DNA of 64,000 bases, from positions 1 through 64,000 of the forward strand of contig NZ_JAIMJB010000007.1 in the NCBI RefSeq assembly GCF_021295345.1, in the 5' to 3' direction. The stretch is from Motilimonas eburnea. GTDB lineage: Bacteria; Pseudomonadota; Gammaproteobacteria; Enterobacterales; CBDFNC01. Positions 5,113-17,024 of the stretch are shown piece by piece (position 1 is the first letter of the stretch; each line of letters starts with the position of its first letter). The position numbers and the translations under genes are program-made. Under the pieces are notes generated by a model. The model made no database searches and had not been told where the DNA came from. It saw only the letters and a program-made list of their open reading frames with translations.

Positions 5113-6459
5113 TCATTCAACAGGTAATTTCCAAATAAGGCTAAGCCCAGCTTCATCCGCTTGGGCTAGCCAAGGCTGACAGATAAACAATTCACCTACT
5201 GCTATCACCTCCTCGCCAGCAAAGATGATGGGTATTTGAGCGCGAAGCCAAGGTGGCACTTGGTATTCTTGTAGCAGCTTTTTATAACTGCGTGAACCAT
5301 TGCGACCTGCCGGGGTGAGCTTATGGCTGCCTGCCAGTTGATATCGCACAGTTAATGGGGCTTGAGGGAGTTTAATCCGCTCGCCTTGAACACTTGGTTG
5401 CAGCTTGAGCTGCTGTCCGCAAGGGAGTGAGTTTAACTGCACCGCTTCAAGGGGCACAATTAAGTGCGCAGGCACACTGCTTTCGGGCTTAACCAAGTAT
5501 AACTGCCCTAAATATCGGCGCACTTGATAGCCCTTAAAGGCTAACATGGGCTGTGCATCTTCACGCGCTAGGGCGATGTTGTCCCAGATTTCTTTGAGGC
5601 GCACTTCAGACGGTAATGAATAGCCATGTGTGTCGATCCATTGGCGCAAAATGGCTTGCCGGCGCAAGGGATCAAGCTGCGTTAGTGGCTCGATTTGCAA
5701 TGCGCCCTGCGGGCTTTGAAATCGCGCTAGTTCGTCTTGTAATAGCTGAGTGAGCAAGGTTTGCTGCTCGGCGCAAAGCCGTGCGCTGCGACCGATGGCC
5801 GTGAGTACGCCGGGCCAGCGTTCGGTGAGTTTAGGGATGATCTCAGCGCGGATAAAGTTGCGATCAAATTGGGTGTTTTGATTGCTTTCATCTTCGACCC
5901 ACTGCCAGCCTTGCGCCTTGGCTAACTGCGCTAATTCTGCTCGGCTGATTTCAAGAAGCGGCCTAAGCTGGCTGCCGTTGGCAAAGGGTTTGATAAGTGG
6001 CATAGCGCTTAAACCCTTTACCCCACTGCCCCGCTTCGCCGCTAGGATAAAACTTTCCACCTGATCGTTTTGATGCTGCGCGGTAAGCAGCTGACCGCTA
6101 GCAGGTAAATGTTTGCTAAAGGCTTGATAGCGGGCATCACGCGCCAGTGCTTCGATGCTTTCACCTTGCATATCACCCAAATTAACCCGCTCGGCCATAA
6201 AGGGCACATTCAGACTAAGACAAAGCTTCTGACAAAAATCGAGCCACACATCGGCGTTGGCACTTAAGCCATGATGCACATACAAGGCGGTGAGCTCAAA
6301 CGGCACATGTTTTTTCAGCTCAACTAACAAATGTAGCAAGGCGACTGAGTCTAAGCCGCCACTTAAGCCTATTAGACGCTGCGCGCTGGGGTGCGCCCTG
6401 CAGTGCTTAGCTAAGGCTTGATAAGCGCGATGCGCAGTGATTGCCCCTGTACACACCAT
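5113..6459 (-). CDS. tilS: tRNA(Ile)-lysidine synthase
   Basis: TilS uses ATP to attach lysine to cytidine 34 of tRNA-Ile (CAU anticodon), changing its specificity from Met to Ile. The PP-loop SGGLDS is at residues 33-38 and the N-type ATPase core follows (LYVHHGLS, AQHQNDQVESF, GSGVKGLSAM). The C-terminal TilS substrate-binding domain is present (LTPAGRNGSRSYKKLLQE). At 448 aa it is near the E. coli length (about 432). It is the last gene of the long minus-strand block, 13 bp after dnaE, and is expected to be essential. The direct dnaE-tilS junction, without accA, is unusual. Confidence 0.95.
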   Translation of the reverse strand: MVCTGAITAHRAYQALAKHCRAHPSAQRLIGLSGGLDSVALLHLLVELKKHVPFELTALYVHHGLSANADVWLDFCQKLCLSLNVPFMAERVNLGDMQGESIEALARDARYQAFSKHLPASGQLLTAQHQNDQVESFILAAKRGSGVKGLSAMPLIKPFANGSQLRPLLEISRAELAQLAKAQGWQWVEDESNQNTQFDRNFIRAEIIPKLTERWPGVLTAIGRSARLCAEQQTLLTQLLQDELARFQSPQGALQIEPLTQLDPLRRQAILRQWIDTHGYSLPSEVRLKEIWDNIALAREDAQPMLAFKGYQVRRYLGQLYLVKPESSVPAHLIVPLEAVQLNSLPCGQQLKLQPSVQGERIKLPQAPLTVRYQLAGSHKLTPAGRNGSRSYKKLLQEYQVPPWLRAQIPIIFAGEEVIAVGELFICQPWLAQADEAGLSLIWKLPVE

Positions 6460-6472
6460 TAATAAAACACCA

Positions 6473-9400
6473 TTAATGAAACACCAATTTGGTTTGATTA
6501 GGCCCTAAAAGTAAGTCTAATTGATCCATTAATTCATCGGCCGGGGTAACACGCCACTGAGTACCTAGTGTTAAATCAGCCGTGGCGGTTGCCCCTTCAT
6601 AGCTGATGGTAATAGGACAAATGCCGCCACTAAAGGGCGCGAGCGTATCGGTGAATTTCGGGAAAAAGTCTTTGTCCATTTGCGATTGTTTAAGCTGCAA
6701 GTGCAAACCTTTGGCGTGTTTTTCCCGGGCTTGGGAAAGATCCAACACTTCGCGAGCGGTGAGTTTTAACCCGCCCGAGAAATCGTCGTGACTGACTTGG
6801 CCACTGACCACTAAGATCTTATCTTTTTGAATCAGTGATTCATATTGATCGAAGGCATCGGAAAACAACATCACCTCAAGGCGCGCGCTTTTATCATCTA
6901 GGGTTAATAGGCCCATTTTTTTGCCGCGTTTGGTCATCATCACCCGCGTCGCGATCACTAAACCGGCCGCCGAGGTGTTTTTATGGCGATCGGTCGGCAC
7001 CATGTCTTTTAGGCGTCCCGAGGTATAATTACGCAGCTCACCTAAGTACTGGTTAATAGGATGTCCGGTAAGGTATAAACCTAAGGTTTCTTTTTCCCCT
7101 TCCAGCCACACTTTATCGGGCCATAGCGGGACATTGGCAAAGGCGTGTTGGACGTCGGCTTCCTCGGTGGTTAACACGCCAAATAAATCGCTTTGGCCAT
7201 GGGCTTCTGCGGCGGCATGTTGCGCAGCCGCTTGCATGGCATCGGGCAAGGTGGCCATTAATGCGGCGCGATGGGGTCCGAGTTTATCCATGGCACCCGA
7301 CATAATGAGTTTTTCAAGTACGCGGCGATTCACTTTTTTCAGATCAACACGCGCACAAAAATCAAATAGGTCTTTAAACGCCCCACCCGCATCACGGGCG
7401 GCAATAATGGCTTCAATCGGGCCTTCACCAACCCCTTTTACCGCGCCAATACCGTAAACAATAGAGCCATCGTCGGCCACGTTAAACTTGTATAAACCTG
7501 TGTTCACATCCGGCGGTGATAAAGGCAAGCCCATGCGCTCACACTCATCAACCAGCGTCACTATCTTGTCGGTGTTATCCATATCGGCCGACATGACCGC
7601 GGCCATAAAATACGCCGGATAATGGGTTTTCATCCATAGGGTTTGATAGGACACCAAGGCGTAAGCGGCTGAGTGGGATTTGTTAAAACCGTAACCGGCG
7701 AATTTCTCTACCAAGTCAAAGATCTTCATGGCCAGTTCGCCATCAACGCCGTTTTTCACCGCGCCCGCTTCAAAGCCGGCGCGCTGCTTGGCCATTTCTT
7801 CGGGTTTTTTCTTACCCATAGCACGACGTAACATATCCGCGCCGCCTAGGGTGTAACCCGCGAGCACCTGCGCGATTTGCATTACCTGCTCTTGGTACAA
7901 GATGATGCCGTAGGTCGGCTCAAGAATGGGCTGTAACGAGTCGTGTTGCCAGGTCGCGTCAGGGTATGAGATTTCCTCACGGCCATGCTTACGCTCGATA
8001 AAGTTATCTACCATGCCCGATTGCAGCGGCCCAGGTCGAAATAGCGCCACCAGAGCGATCATGTCTTCAAAACAGTCGGGCTGTAGACGCTTGATCAAGT
8101 CTTTCATACCGCGGGATTCCAGCTGGAACACCGCCGTGGTTTCAGAGTTTTGCAGGGTGCGAAAACACGCTGGACAGTCGACAGGGATCCGCGCGATATC
8201 AATCGGCGCTTCACCGCGTTTGGCTTTATGGGCATTGGCCATGTCCAGCGCCCACTGCACGATAGTTAGGGTTCTAAGACCTAAGAAGTCAAACTTAACT
8301 AAGCCAGCATATTCGACGTCGTTTTTATCAAACTGGGTAACCGGGAACTTACCTTCCGAGTCACAATAAAGGGGCGCAAAATCCGTAATAGTGGTGGGGG
8401 AAATCACCACGCCCCCCGCGTGTTTACCGGCGTTTCGGGTACAACCTTCAAGAATGCGACACATGTCGATCAGATCGCGCACTTCCTCGTCGCCATCGTA
8501 GGCTTCTTGAAGTTTTGGCTCTGCGTCAAAGGCTTTGGCCAAAGTCATACCCGGATCGGGCGGCACGAGTTTTGAAATCCGGTCAACAAAACCATAGGGA
8601 TGGCCTAATACCCGCCCCACGTCACGAATAACCGCCTTGGCCGCCATGGTACCAAAGGTGATGATTTGCGATACCGCATCACGCCCGTATAGCTCGGCTA
8701 CGTGATCGATGACCTCATCACGTCGGTCCATACAAAAGTCGATATCAAAGTCGGGCATGGATACCCGCTCTGGGTTCAAAAAGCGCTCGAACAGTAAGTC
8801 AAATTCAAGGGGATCAAGGTCGGTAATTTTTTGTGCATAGGCCACTAACGAGCCTGCACCCGAGCCCCGCCCCGGCCCTACGGGAATATTGTTATCCTTA
8901 CTCCACTGGATAAACTCCATTACGATCAAGAAGTAGCCGGGGAATCCCATTTGGTTGATTACGTCTAGCTCGATTTGCAGACGCTCGTCATAAGGTTTGC
9001 GCTTTTCGGCAAAGTCAGGACTGTTTTTATCAAATAAGAAGTCTAAGCGCTCTTCTAGGCCTTCCCACGACACCTTACAAAAGTATTCTTCTATCGGCAT
9101 ACCGCCAGTGGGGAAATCGGGCAAGAAATATTCCCCTAAGCGCACGGTGACGTTACAGCGTTTAGCGATTTCCACCGAGTTTTGCAGCGCCTCAGGAATA
9201 TCGGCAAACAGCTCACACATTTGCTCTTCGGTTTTAAGGTATTGCTCTGGGCTGTAAAGACGTGGCCGGTTTTTGTCCATCAGGGTGTAGCCATCGTGAA
9301 TAGCCACCCTAATTTCATGGGCGTCGAATTTATCTTTATCTAAAATAACCACTTCATTGGTGGCCACCACGGGCAAGTCTTGTTGCTGCGCGAGCTCCAC

Positions 9401-9955
9401 CGCCATGTGCAGGTAAGCTTCTTCATCGGGTCGCTCGGTGCGCAGTAATTCTAAAAAGTAACGATCAGGAAAATGGGTTTGATAAAACTCGACGCAGCGC
9501 TGGGTTAAGTCTTTATTGCCTTTGAGTAAAACCTTGCCCACATCGCCCATGCGGCCACCTGAGAGTAAGATCACCCCTTCACTGTGCTCTACCAGCCAAG
9601 ATTTATCAATTATTGGCCGCCCTTGCACATGGCCGCGCAAGTAAGCTTTTGAAATCAACAGGGTAACGTTTTTGTAGCCTTGATTATTCATGGCTAACGC
9701 GGTTAAGCGGAACTGCTCGTCGCCTAGCTCGTCACTTTGTACCCAAAAGTCCGCCCCAATAATCGGCTTGATGCCAGCGTCATGGGCCGCGCCATAAAAT
9801 TTAACCAAGCCGCACAAGTTGGTTTGATCGGTAATGGCGATGGCGGGCATTTGGTATTCTTGGGCGCGACCAACGATGGGCTTGATCTTGGCAAGGCCAT
9901 CAACCATAGAGAAATCACTGTGTACCCGCAGGTGGACAAATTTTGGATCGGCCAT
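6473..9955 (-). CDS. dnaE: DNA polymerase III subunit alpha
   Basis: This is the catalytic subunit of the replicative polymerase. The 1160-aa product equals the E. coli length. The N-terminal PHP domain begins [14 protein letters not shown]. The catalytic aspartates lie in PDFDIDF (D402, D404), with [11 protein letters not shown] just before and [12 protein letters not shown] in the palm/fingers region. [18 protein letters not shown] marks the family. An OB-fold and C-terminal tau-binding region complete it. rnhB ends 2 nt upstream, so the genes are co-transcribed, the standard gammaproteobacterial arrangement. No frame disruption is seen. Confidence 0.98.
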   Translation of the reverse strand: MADPKFVHLRVHSDFSMVDGLAKIKPIVGRAQEYQMPAIAITDQTNLCGLVKFYGAAHDAGIKPIIGADFWVQSDELGDEQFRLTALAMNNQGYKNVTLLISKAYLRGHVQGRPIIDKSWLVEHSEGVILLSGGRMGDVGKVLLKGNKDLTQRCVEFYQTHFPDRYFLELLRTERPDEEAYLHMAVELAQQQDLPVVATNEVVILDKDKFDAHEIRVAIHDGYTLMDKNRPRLYSPEQYLKTEEQMCELFADIPEALQNSVEIAKRCNVTVRLGEYFLPDFPTGGMPIEEYFCKVSWEGLEERLDFLFDKNSPDFAEKRKPYDERLQIELDVINQMGFPGYFLIVMEFIQWSKDNNIPVGPGRGSGAGSLVAYAQKITDLDPLEFDLLFERFLNPERVSMPDFDIDFCMDRRDEVIDHVAELYGRDAVSQIITFGTMAAKAVIRDVGRVLGHPYGFVDRISKLVPPDPGMTLAKAFDAEPKLQEAYDGDEEVRDLIDMCRILEGCTRNAGKHAGGVVISPTTITDFAPLYCDSEGKFPVTQFDKNDVEYAGLVKFDFLGLRTLTIVQWALDMANAHKAKRGEAPIDIARIPVDCPACFRTLQNSETTAVFQLESRGMKDLIKRLQPDCFEDMIALVALFRPGPLQSGMVDNFIERKHGREEISYPDATWQHDSLQPILEPTYGIILYQEQVMQIAQVLAGYTLGGADMLRRAMGKKKPEEMAKQRAGFEAGAVKNGVDGELAMKIFDLVEKFAGYGFNKSHSAAYALVSYQTLWMKTHYPAYFMAAVMSADMDNTDKIVTLVDECERMGLPLSPPDVNTGLYKFNVADDGSIVYGIGAVKGVGEGPIEAIIAARDAGGAFKDLFDFCARVDLKKVNRRVLEKLIMSGAMDKLGPHRAALMATLPDAMQAAAQHAAAEAHGQSDLFGVLTTEEADVQHAFANVPLWPDKVWLEGEKETLGLYLTGHPINQYLGELRNYTSGRLKDMVPTDRHKNTSAAGLVIATRVMMTKRGKKMGLLTLDDKSARLEVMLFSDAFDQYESLIQKDKILVVSGQVSHDDFSGGLKLTAREVLDLSQAREKHAKGLHLQLKQSQMDKDFFPKFTDTLAPFSGGICPITISYEGATATADLTLGTQWRVTPADELMDQLDLLLGPNQTKLVFH

Positions 9956-9957
9956 GA

Positions 9958-10554
9958 CTAGTCTTGCTGCTCCATGATTTTTTGTACTGGTTTAAATGAT
10001 TTACGGTGATACGGCGTGATGCCGTGCTGCTCCAGTGCCGCAAAGTGTGCCTTGGTTGGATAACCTTTATGGTGGGCAAAGCCAAATTCTGGGTAGCGCT
10101 GATCCAGCTCGGCCATCTCTTGATCTCGAGTCACCTTGGCAATGATGGAAGCCGCGCTGATCTCGGCCACGCGTGCATCGCCTTTCACTACCGCTTCACA
10201 CGGCATGGTCAGCTTTGGGCAACGATTACCATCAATGAAGACATATTCTGGCGTGATCTTTAAGCCCTCGACGGCGCGCTGCATCGCCAGCATGGTGGCG
10301 TGAAGTATGTTAATTTCATCAATTTCGGCTGGGCTGGCACGACCAATAGACACGGCCAAGGCTTTTTGCTGAATTTCGTCAAACAGCGCGAGGCGTTTTT
10401 TTTCCGAAAGCTTCTTTGAATCGGCAAGGCCTTGGATGGGATTGTTGGGATCTAAGATCACAGCAGCGGTGACCACGTCGCCAACCAAAGGGCCGCGACC
10501 GACTTCATCAACGCCTGCTACTAATGCATTTTCAGGATAAACAACTGGATCCAT
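9958..10554 (-). CDS. rnhB: Ribonuclease HII
   Basis: This enzyme nicks RNA-DNA hybrids, including single ribonucleotides in DNA. It has 198 aa, as in E. coli. The metal-binding signature [12 protein letters not shown] carries D16 and E17, further acidic residues occur in VFIDGNRC and in the conserved [12 protein letters not shown] region, and HKGYPTKAH is the C-terminal family motif. It lies between lpxB and dnaE in the classic order. A 40-nt gap to lpxB contains its ribosome-binding site. Confidence 0.97.
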   Translation of the reverse strand: MDPVVYPENALVAGVDEVGRGPLVGDVVTAAVILDPNNPIQGLADSKKLSEKKRLALFDEIQQKALAVSIGRASPAEIDEINILHATMLAMQRAVEGLKITPEYVFIDGNRCPKLTMPCEAVVKGDARVAEISAASIIAKVTRDQEMAELDQRYPEFGFAHHKGYPTKAHFAALEQHGITPYHRKSFKPVQKIMEQQD

Positions 10555-10594
10555 CTTACTTCCCTCACCATAGATTTAGGCAAGGGATTATACG

Positions 10595-11743
10595 CTAATT
10601 CGCCTTGTCCGCTAAGACTTGGATCACCGCCTCTGCCGCTTTTTCGTCGGCATTACAGCGGATCATTTGGTGCAGCTCGGTGAAGCGGTTAATAAGTGCG
10701 CTGTTATCTTGGCCTATTAATTTATCAAGCTCAGTAACAATATTGTCTACCGTGCAATCGTATTGCAGCAACTCTCTCACCAGTGGGCCATCGTGAAGTA
10801 AATTAGGTAACGAGGCGTATTTGCTTTTCACTAGGGCCTTAGCAATACGATATGTCAGCCAATTAACCCGATAAGCCACCACCATAGGGCACTTAGCCAA
10901 CATGGCTTCTAGCGCTGCTGTTCCTGATGCTAACAACACATAATCGGCCGCTTGTAATACCTTACTCGCTTGGCCATCAACTATCGCTATGGCTAAATCA
11001 GGCGCGATTTGTTGTTTGATTTGCTCAAATTGCGCGCGGCGTTTGGCGTTCACCATGGGCACAACCAACTGCAAGTCTGGGTATTTTGCTTTGAGCTGCT
11101 GAGCCGCTTGTAAGAAATAAGGCGTTAACAGCTCAATTTCAGCGTGGCGACTGCCGGGCAACAAGGCCAGTGTCGGCGCATTTAAATCTAAGCCTAGCTC
11201 GGTTCGGTTGGCTTCACGCTCAGGCACTAGGGGTAAACGCTCGGCCAAGGTATGGCCAACAAATTCACAAGGGACATTGAATTTGTCGTAAAAGGCTTTT
11301 TCGAAAGGTAAAAATGCCAATACTAAATTGGTCGCCTTGGCGATTTTGTGAATACGCCATTGCTTCCACGCCCACACCGAAGGACTGACGTAATGAATGG
11401 TTTTAATACCGCTTTGCTTGAGTTTAAGCTCGACGGTGAGGTTAAAATCCGGTGCATCGACGCCAATAAAGATATCGGGTGGATTGGCAAGGAAATGCTC
11501 GGTGATGGCTTTGCGCACGTGCAAAATGCGTTTGAGTTTGCCCAAGACTTCAACAAACCCCATCACGGAAAGCTCTTCCATATTAAACAAAGCGTTACAG
11601 CCCTGCTCTATCATTTCAGGTCCGGCGATGCCTTCAACAATTAAATCGGGGTGGCGTTGACGTAGGGATTTGATTAAACCGGCAGCTAAAATATCGCCGG
11701 AAACTTCCCCGGCGATGATACCTATCCGTAGTGGACGACTCAT
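10595..11743 (-). CDS. lpxB: Lipid A disaccharide synthase
   Basis: LpxB condenses UDP-2,3-diacylglucosamine with lipid X to form the lipid A disaccharide at the inner-membrane surface. The 382-aa length matches E. coli. The GT-B N-terminal motif GIIAGEVSGDILAAGL is at residues 8-23, and GVDAPDFNL, YVSPSVWAW and LLPGSRHAEI follow in order. The 3' part has the conserved ASGTAALEA donor-binding segment. It starts 2 nt after lpxA, so it is in the same operon. Confidence 0.97.
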   Translation of the reverse strand: MSRPLRIGIIAGEVSGDILAAGLIKSLRQRHPDLIVEGIAGPEMIEQGCNALFNMEELSVMGFVEVLGKLKRILHVRKAITEHFLANPPDIFIGVDAPDFNLTVELKLKQSGIKTIHYVSPSVWAWKQWRIHKIAKATNLVLAFLPFEKAFYDKFNVPCEFVGHTLAERLPLVPEREANRTELGLDLNAPTLALLPGSRHAEIELLTPYFLQAAQQLKAKYPDLQLVVPMVNAKRRAQFEQIKQQIAPDLAIAIVDGQASKVLQAADYVLLASGTAALEAMLAKCPMVVAYRVNWLTYRIAKALVKSKYASLPNLLHDGPLVRELLQYDCTVDNIVTELDKLIGQDNSALINRFTELHQMIRCNADEKAAEAVIQVLADKAN

Positions 11744-11744
11744 G

Positions 11745-12524
11745 TTAACGAACGATGCCGCGCGTGTTGACGCTGATAAAGTCCAACATGGGTTTGATTT
11801 CAGGTGATTCTTTCACCATGTCTTCTAGCAGTACCTTGGCTTCTTCTAAGGTATTGCCATTACGACATAGGACCTTAAAGGCGCGCTTTATCGCCATGAT
11901 TTGGCTGCTGGTAAAGCCGCGACGTTTCAAACCCACCGAGTTGATACCATGAGCTTCGGCATAATTGCCGCTTGCCATAAAGTAAGGCGGTACGTCTTTG
12001 TTAACCGCAGAGCAACCACCGATCATGGCGTGATCGCCAATTTTACTAAACTGGTGGATAGCCGACATGCCGCCAAAGATAACGTTATTGCCAAGCTCAA
12101 CATGACCCGCAAGAGTGGCGTTGTTAGCAAGGATACAATAGTTGCCTATGATGCAGTCATGAGCGACATGGGCATTAACCATAAACAAACAGTTGTTACC
12201 AATTTTGGTTAGGCTGTTATCTTGGGTAGTACCACGGTGAATGGTGCAACTTTCACGGAAGGTGTTGTTGTCACCTATTTCAAGGTAAGTCTCTTCGCCA
12301 GCATATTTTAGATCTTGGCAATCTTCACCTATGCTGCCAAATTGGAAGAACTTGTTGTTCTTACCAATTTTGGTATGACCCTTGATAACCACATGGGGTC
12401 CAACCCAAGTGCCTTCACCTATCTCAACATGGGCGCCTATGATGGAATAAGGTCCAATTTCAACACCAGCGGCTAAGACTGCGCTCTCATCAACGATCGC
12501 GGTTGGGTGAATGTTTGCTGTCAT
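11745..12524 (-). CDS. lpxA: UDP-GlcNAc acyltransferase
   Basis: This enzyme adds (R)-3-hydroxyacyl from ACP to UDP-GlcNAc, the first step of lipid A synthesis. The 259-aa protein shows the left-handed beta-helix hexapeptide repeats ([18 protein letters not shown]). The catalytic histidine is H122 in MVNAHVAHD, equivalent to H125 of E. coli. The C-terminal helical domain carries [20 protein letters not shown]. The start ATG abuts the fabZ stop, so the two are translated together. Confidence 0.97.
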   Translation of the reverse strand: MTANIHPTAIVDESAVLAAGVEIGPYSIIGAHVEIGEGTWVGPHVVIKGHTKIGKNNKFFQFGSIGEDCQDLKYAGEETYLEIGDNNTFRESCTIHRGTTQDNSLTKIGNNCLFMVNAHVAHDCIIGNYCILANNATLAGHVELGNNVIFGGMSAIHQFSKIGDHAMIGGCSAVNKDVPPYFMASGNYAEAHGINSVGLKRRGFTSSQIMAIKRAFKVLCRNGNTLEEAKVLLEDMVKESPEIKPMLDFISVNTRGIVR

Positions 12525-12977
12525 TTAGATTTCTCGTCTCGCGCACATGATATCGGCGCTACATACTACTTCACCATCAACCTTGGCTACGCAGCTGAAT
12601 TTACCCATACCTCGACGTTCCTTGAGGTAATCAACGAAAAGCTCTAACTGATCGCCCGGCACAACTGGCTTGCGAAAACGCGCATTATCAATTGAAGCTA
12701 AGAAATACAATTCGTTGTCTTGCGGCTTACCATGAGTCGCGAACGCAAGAATACCGGTGGCTTGTGCCATGGCTTCTAAAATCATCACGCCAGGGAAAAC
12801 CGGTGTATCTGGAAAGTGGCCGGTAAATTGTGGCTCGTTAAACGACACATTTTTAATGGCGTGTAAGGTTTCACCCTTTTTGTAATCCAAAACGCGATCA
12901 ACCAATAGAAATGGATATCTGTGGGGTAGAAAATCCATGATTTCTTTAATTTGCAGTTGGTTTAATTCGTTACTCAA
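12525..12977 (-). CDS. fabZ: 3-hydroxyacyl-ACP dehydratase FabZ
   Basis: FabZ dehydrates 3-hydroxyacyl-ACP in fatty-acid elongation and competes with LpxA and LpxD for the same substrate. At 150 aa it is the usual size. [13 protein letters not shown] (residues 17-29) and the active-site stretch around H54 ([13 protein letters not shown]) and E68 (ILEAMAQ) are intact. It stands between lpxD and lpxA with 0-3 nt gaps, the conserved arrangement. Confidence 0.97.
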   Translation of the reverse strand: MSNELNQLQIKEIMDFLPHRYPFLLVDRVLDYKKGETLHAIKNVSFNEPQFTGHFPDTPVFPGVMILEAMAQATGILAFATHGKPQDNELYFLASIDNARFRKPVVPGDQLELFVDYLKERRGMGKFSCVAKVDGEVVCSADIMCARREI

Positions 12978-12980
12978 AAG

Positions 12981-14021
12981 TTATTCCTTAGCATCGCTTG
13001 CCAGAGCAGCAAGCTGTTTTTCTAATTGATTTATACGTTTATGCATATCGTCGATACGCATGGTTCGAGCAGCGGTTTTACGCCATTCTTTATTGGTTTG
13101 AAGTGGAATGCCAGATGAATAAACGCCAGGTTTATCAATTGGTCGCATGACCATCCCCATACCCGTGATAATCACATTATCACAAATTTCCATATGGCCG
13201 TTGACCACGGCGGCGCCGCCGACCATACAGTTTTTACCGATTTTAAGGCTACCAGCAAAGGTTGCCGCCCCCGCGATGGCGGTGTTTTCACCAATCTCAC
13301 AGTTATGGGCAATTTGACAGAGGTTATCTATCACCACACCATCATCTATACGCGTGTCTTCAAGGGCCCCACGGTCGATACACGTATTGGCGCCTATTCG
13401 GACATTGTTGCCAATCACAACCGAGCCTAACTGAGGGATCTCGACCCACTTGCCTTGATCTGGTGCGTTACCAAAACCGTCTGAGCCAATCACAGCGCCA
13501 CTTTGGATCACTGCGTTATCGCCAATTTCAACTCGGTGATAAATAGAGACATTAGCCCAGATACGGCCATGAAAACCAATCTTAGCGTCTTTACCAATAA
13601 ACACACCGGCACCGATGGCGGTGTTATCACCGATTTCTACACCCGCTTCAATAACAGCGTTAGCTCCGACGGTGACACCTTTACCCAGTTTAGCAGAGCT
13701 GTCTATGACCGCACTGGCGGCGATACCCTCCGATGGTGACGGCGTGGTATCGAGTGCTTGTGCGGCTAAAGCAAATCCCAAATAAGGATTTGCCATGACT
13801 AATGCATTACCTTGATAATGCGGCAAAGCTTGCTCAGGCAAGATAACTGCCCCTGCTTGACACCGCATTAGCTGATCGGCCAATTTAGGATTTGAGAAAA
13901 AAGCCACATCCGTTGGCCCTGCACTGGTAAGAGACGCCACACCCTGGATCACAAAATCTGCATCACCGTGATATGTTGCGCCAATGCTTTGTGCAAGTTC
14001 AGCAAGGGTTATCTGCACCAT
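12981..14021 (-). CDS. lpxD: UDP-3-O-acylglucosamine N-acyltransferase
   Basis: LpxD adds the N-linked 3-hydroxyacyl chain, the third lipid A step. The 346-aa protein has an N-terminal uridine-binding domain (residues 1-100, with [10 protein letters not shown]), then a left-handed beta-helix of hexapeptide repeats ([17 protein letters not shown]), with the catalytic histidine in [15 protein letters not shown]. The C-terminal helix ([20 protein letters not shown]) is the ACP-recognition part. It is 2 nt downstream of skp. Confidence 0.97.
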   Translation of the reverse strand: MVQITLAELAQSIGATYHGDADFVIQGVASLTSAGPTDVAFFSNPKLADQLMRCQAGAVILPEQALPHYQGNALVMANPYLGFALAAQALDTTPSPSEGIAASAVIDSSAKLGKGVTVGANAVIEAGVEIGDNTAIGAGVFIGKDAKIGFHGRIWANVSIYHRVEIGDNAVIQSGAVIGSDGFGNAPDQGKWVEIPQLGSVVIGNNVRIGANTCIDRGALEDTRIDDGVVIDNLCQIAHNCEIGENTAIAGAATFAGSLKIGKNCMVGGAAVVNGHMEICDNVIITGMGMVMRPIDKPGVYSSGIPLQTNKEWRKTAARTMRIDDMHKRINQLEKQLAALASDAKE

Positions 14022-14023
14022 CT

Positions 14024-14554
14024 TTATTTCTTACCGATTTCAGCGATAACTTTATCAGAGATATCAAGTGAAGGCTCAACAAACACAGTTGTTTCACCGT
14101 TAAGAACGATGTCATAACCTTCACGTTTCGCTACGGCATCAATCGCTTTCATCACTTTTTCACGGATCTTGTTTTGTTCTTCAGCTTGACGACGACGGTT
14201 GTCTTCTTCGAATGCTTTGACCTTCAATTGGTAATCAGCACCTAAGCTGTCTAATTCACGCTCTAGTTTAGTGCGATCACCTTCTTTCATCAGTTCAGCA
14301 TCACGTTTGTACTTCTCACGCTTACTTTTAATCTTTCCTTCAAGGGCTTTTAGCTCATTAATACGCGGTTGAAATTCTTTCTTAAGCTGATTAACAACCT
14401 GATCTTTTTGTGGCAGCTGTTGAAAGATCTCAGCAGGAAAGACCACAACGATCTTATCATTTGCCATGGCTGCGCTAGAAAACGTACCCGCGATCAAGGC
14501 TAAACTTAGTCCAGCAGCTTTAAGTAACTGTTTCAATGGATGACTCCTTTGCAA
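14024..14554 (-). CDS. skp: Periplasmic chaperone Skp (OmpH)
   Basis: Skp holds unfolded outer-membrane proteins in the periplasm and works with BamA, encoded just upstream. The 176-aa precursor has a signal peptide ([22 protein letters not shown], cleavage likely before NDK) followed by a long charged coiled coil (about residues 60-140) that forms the tentacles. The C-terminal beta segment [20 protein letters not shown] is typical of OmpH. The gene follows bamA by 8 nt. Confidence 0.95.
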   Translation of the reverse strand: MQRSHPLKQLLKAAGLSLALIAGTFSSAAMANDKIVVVFPAEIFQQLPQKDQVVNQLKKEFQPRINELKALEGKIKSKREKYKRDAELMKEGDRTKLERELDSLGADYQLKVKAFEEDNRRRQAEEQNKIREKVMKAIDAVAKREGYDIVLNGETTVFVEPSLDISDKVIAEIGKK

Positions 14555-14562
14555 AATAATAA

Positions 14563-16992
14563 TTAAAACGTTTGGCCAATATTGAACGAGAAAAATTCCG
14601 TTCTATCGCCATCATATTCTTTGAGAGGTTGTGCCAACGTAAATACAAGTGGTCCCATGGGCGATAGCCATTGTATCTGCATACCTGCTGATACGCGCAC
14701 TCGGCCCGGTTTAGAATAATCGTCAATGTAACTACAGTTTTTAATACAGTTGTCTAAATTAGCCCAATTGGTATTAAATTCGGTGTCCCATGACTCACCG
14801 GCATCAATAAAGAAACTGGTGCGGATTTGTCTTGCATACCCTTCATCAATAAACGGGGTTGGGACAATCAGCTCTGTACTTAGGGTATACATGGCGTTAC
14901 CACCCACGGAATCATCCGTGGCGACCACGCTACTATTACCGTTATCATTTGCCAAGTACAGCGCTTTTGGACCTATGGTATTACTTCTAAACCCGCGAAC
15001 GCTTGAAAAGCCGCCAGCATAAAAGTTTTCAAAAAATGGCAGAATTTGGTCGTTGCCATCGATTTTGCCATAACCGTTACCATAACCCAACCGGCCACGC
15101 GTAAGGAAAGTCCAATCCCCAGTGTCGCTGATGCGATTATAGTTACGGATCTCATAGCTTACTTTAAAATACTGTAAATCTGAGCTTGGTACTGTCACTT
15201 TGCCGGAAAGAGATTGGTATGAGCCTGATGTGGCAAACTGACCTCTGTCAAGGGTGTTACGGGTCCAGCTGGCGGTGAAATCTAAGGTATCAAATGACAC
15301 CGAGCCATCGTCTTCAAGCTCACTCTTGTAGATTTCCCAAAATTGTTGCACCTGAGCATAGGCTTTAAGCTGCGAAATCTTATTACGCTCAAGCCCCATG
15401 CCAAAACTCAATCGGTTGTATTCGTCAACTGGGAAGCCCAGATTACCCCTGATGCCATAAGTGGTATTGTTGTAGTCAACAATGTTCGCTTCACCCGCTT
15501 CAAAGTCGGAATAGAAAATACGGCCACCGGCACTCACGCCATCTCGCGTGAAATAAGGGTTAGTGTAATCGAGGTCGACGTTTTTCGAATAGTCGTTAAG
15601 GGATGCGTTAATCCCAACTTTGTTACCTGAACCCAAGAAGTTATTTTGCTGCACACCTGCCGATAAGCTCAAACCTGATTCGGTACCAAAACCGATACCC
15701 GCATTAATGGAGCCTGCGGCTTGTTCTTTTACGTTAACTTCAACATCCACCAAATCGTCACGGCCTGGCACCCGCGTGGTATTGATGTCAACGGTTTCAA
15801 AAAAGCCGAGACGGTTCAAACGTGAACGTGATAGCTCAACATTTTCACTGGATAGCCAAGTGCCTTCCATTTGGCGCATTTCACGACGCAGCACCACGTC
15901 TTTAGTTTCTTGGTTACCGCTAATATTGATTCGGCGAACATAAATACGTTGCCCAGGATCAATCGAGATGGTTAACGAGACCGTTTTATCGTCGTCGTTC
16001 ACCTCTGGGTAGGTGGTCACTTTAGGATATGCATAACCGTGACGCCCCAAAAACTTGCTAATGATCTCTTCTGTATTGGTAACATCTGCACCCGAGTAGG
16101 TTTCACCGGACTTAAGCACCACCAGCTGGTTAATTTGTTCTTCTTTGCCTAACAAATTACCTGTGATGGCCACGTCTTTAAGGGTGTATTTCTCTCCCTC
16201 ATTTAAGTTTACAGTGATGTAAATGCCTTTTCTGTCAGGAGTCATCGACACTTGCGTTTCGTTCATGTTGACACGAATGTAACCTCTGTCGAGGTAATAG
16301 CTGCGCAAGGTTTCAAGATCGCCTGCCAACTTTTGCTTTTGGTACTTTTGATCAGCGAGGAAATTCCACCAAGGTGCGCTATCGGTCAGTTCAAGCTGCT
16401 TAAGTAAGTCTTGTTCGTCAAAAACCGTGTTACCCACTATGTTAATTTGTTGAATTTGTGCACTGCGGCCCTCAACAAAGTTGAACTTTAAATCCACGCG
16501 GTTACGCGGCAATGGCGTGGCAATGGCGGTCACTTTAGCGCCGTACTTACCTACGCTGTGGTAAAAATCTTCAAGGCTTTTTTCTATATTGGACAGAGAA
16601 GTGCGATCAAGAGCATCACCCACACGCACACCTGATGATTTTAAGGTTTCTCTTAATTCTTCTTCCTTGATGGTTTTGTTGCCCGACAGCTCAATATTAC
16701 TGATGGTCGGACGCTCTAGCACCTTGATAATAAGCTGGCCATTGTCACGATAGACTTGAACATCTTCAAAGTTACCTGACTTATAAAGAGACTTAACCGC
16801 TTGAGAAAGGGTAAAAGCATCTACCTCATCACCCACTCGGATAGGTAAATTCAATAACGCTGCACCTAAGGTGACACGCTGCAATCCTTCTACCTGAATA
16901 TCTTCAACGGTAAATGAATCTGCAAACACCGAATGGGAAAATAAGCATGCCCCCATGATCAAACTGGGAGTAAATAATCTGCGTTTAGCCAT
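14563..16992 (-). CDS. bamA: Outer-membrane assembly factor BamA
   Basis: BamA is the central beta-barrel of the Bam complex, which inserts outer-membrane proteins. The 809-aa precursor has a signal peptide (residues 1-24, ending SVFA), five POTRA domains (about 25-425, beginning [14 protein letters not shown]) and a C-terminal barrel. The conserved loop-6 motif is present ([13 protein letters not shown]), and the protein ends in phenylalanine (FNIGQTF), the beta signal. It sits between rseP and skp as in other gammaproteobacteria. Confidence 0.97.
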   Translation of the reverse strand: MAKRRLFTPSLIMGACLFSHSVFADSFTVEDIQVEGLQRVTLGAALLNLPIRVGDEVDAFTLSQAVKSLYKSGNFEDVQVYRDNGQLIIKVLERPTISNIELSGNKTIKEEELRETLKSSGVRVGDALDRTSLSNIEKSLEDFYHSVGKYGAKVTAIATPLPRNRVDLKFNFVEGRSAQIQQINIVGNTVFDEQDLLKQLELTDSAPWWNFLADQKYQKQKLAGDLETLRSYYLDRGYIRVNMNETQVSMTPDRKGIYITVNLNEGEKYTLKDVAITGNLLGKEEQINQLVVLKSGETYSGADVTNTEEIISKFLGRHGYAYPKVTTYPEVNDDDKTVSLTISIDPGQRIYVRRINISGNQETKDVVLRREMRQMEGTWLSSENVELSRSRLNRLGFFETVDINTTRVPGRDDLVDVEVNVKEQAAGSINAGIGFGTESGLSLSAGVQQNNFLGSGNKVGINASLNDYSKNVDLDYTNPYFTRDGVSAGGRIFYSDFEAGEANIVDYNNTTYGIRGNLGFPVDEYNRLSFGMGLERNKISQLKAYAQVQQFWEIYKSELEDDGSVSFDTLDFTASWTRNTLDRGQFATSGSYQSLSGKVTVPSSDLQYFKVSYEIRNYNRISDTGDWTFLTRGRLGYGNGYGKIDGNDQILPFFENFYAGGFSSVRGFRSNTIGPKALYLANDNGNSSVVATDDSVGGNAMYTLSTELIVPTPFIDEGYARQIRTSFFIDAGESWDTEFNTNWANLDNCIKNCSYIDDYSKPGRVRVSAGMQIQWLSPMGPLVFTLAQPLKEYDGDRTEFFSFNIGQTF

Positions 16993-17024
16993 TTTGTTAT
17001 TATTTTTCCTTTATGCCCTATAAC

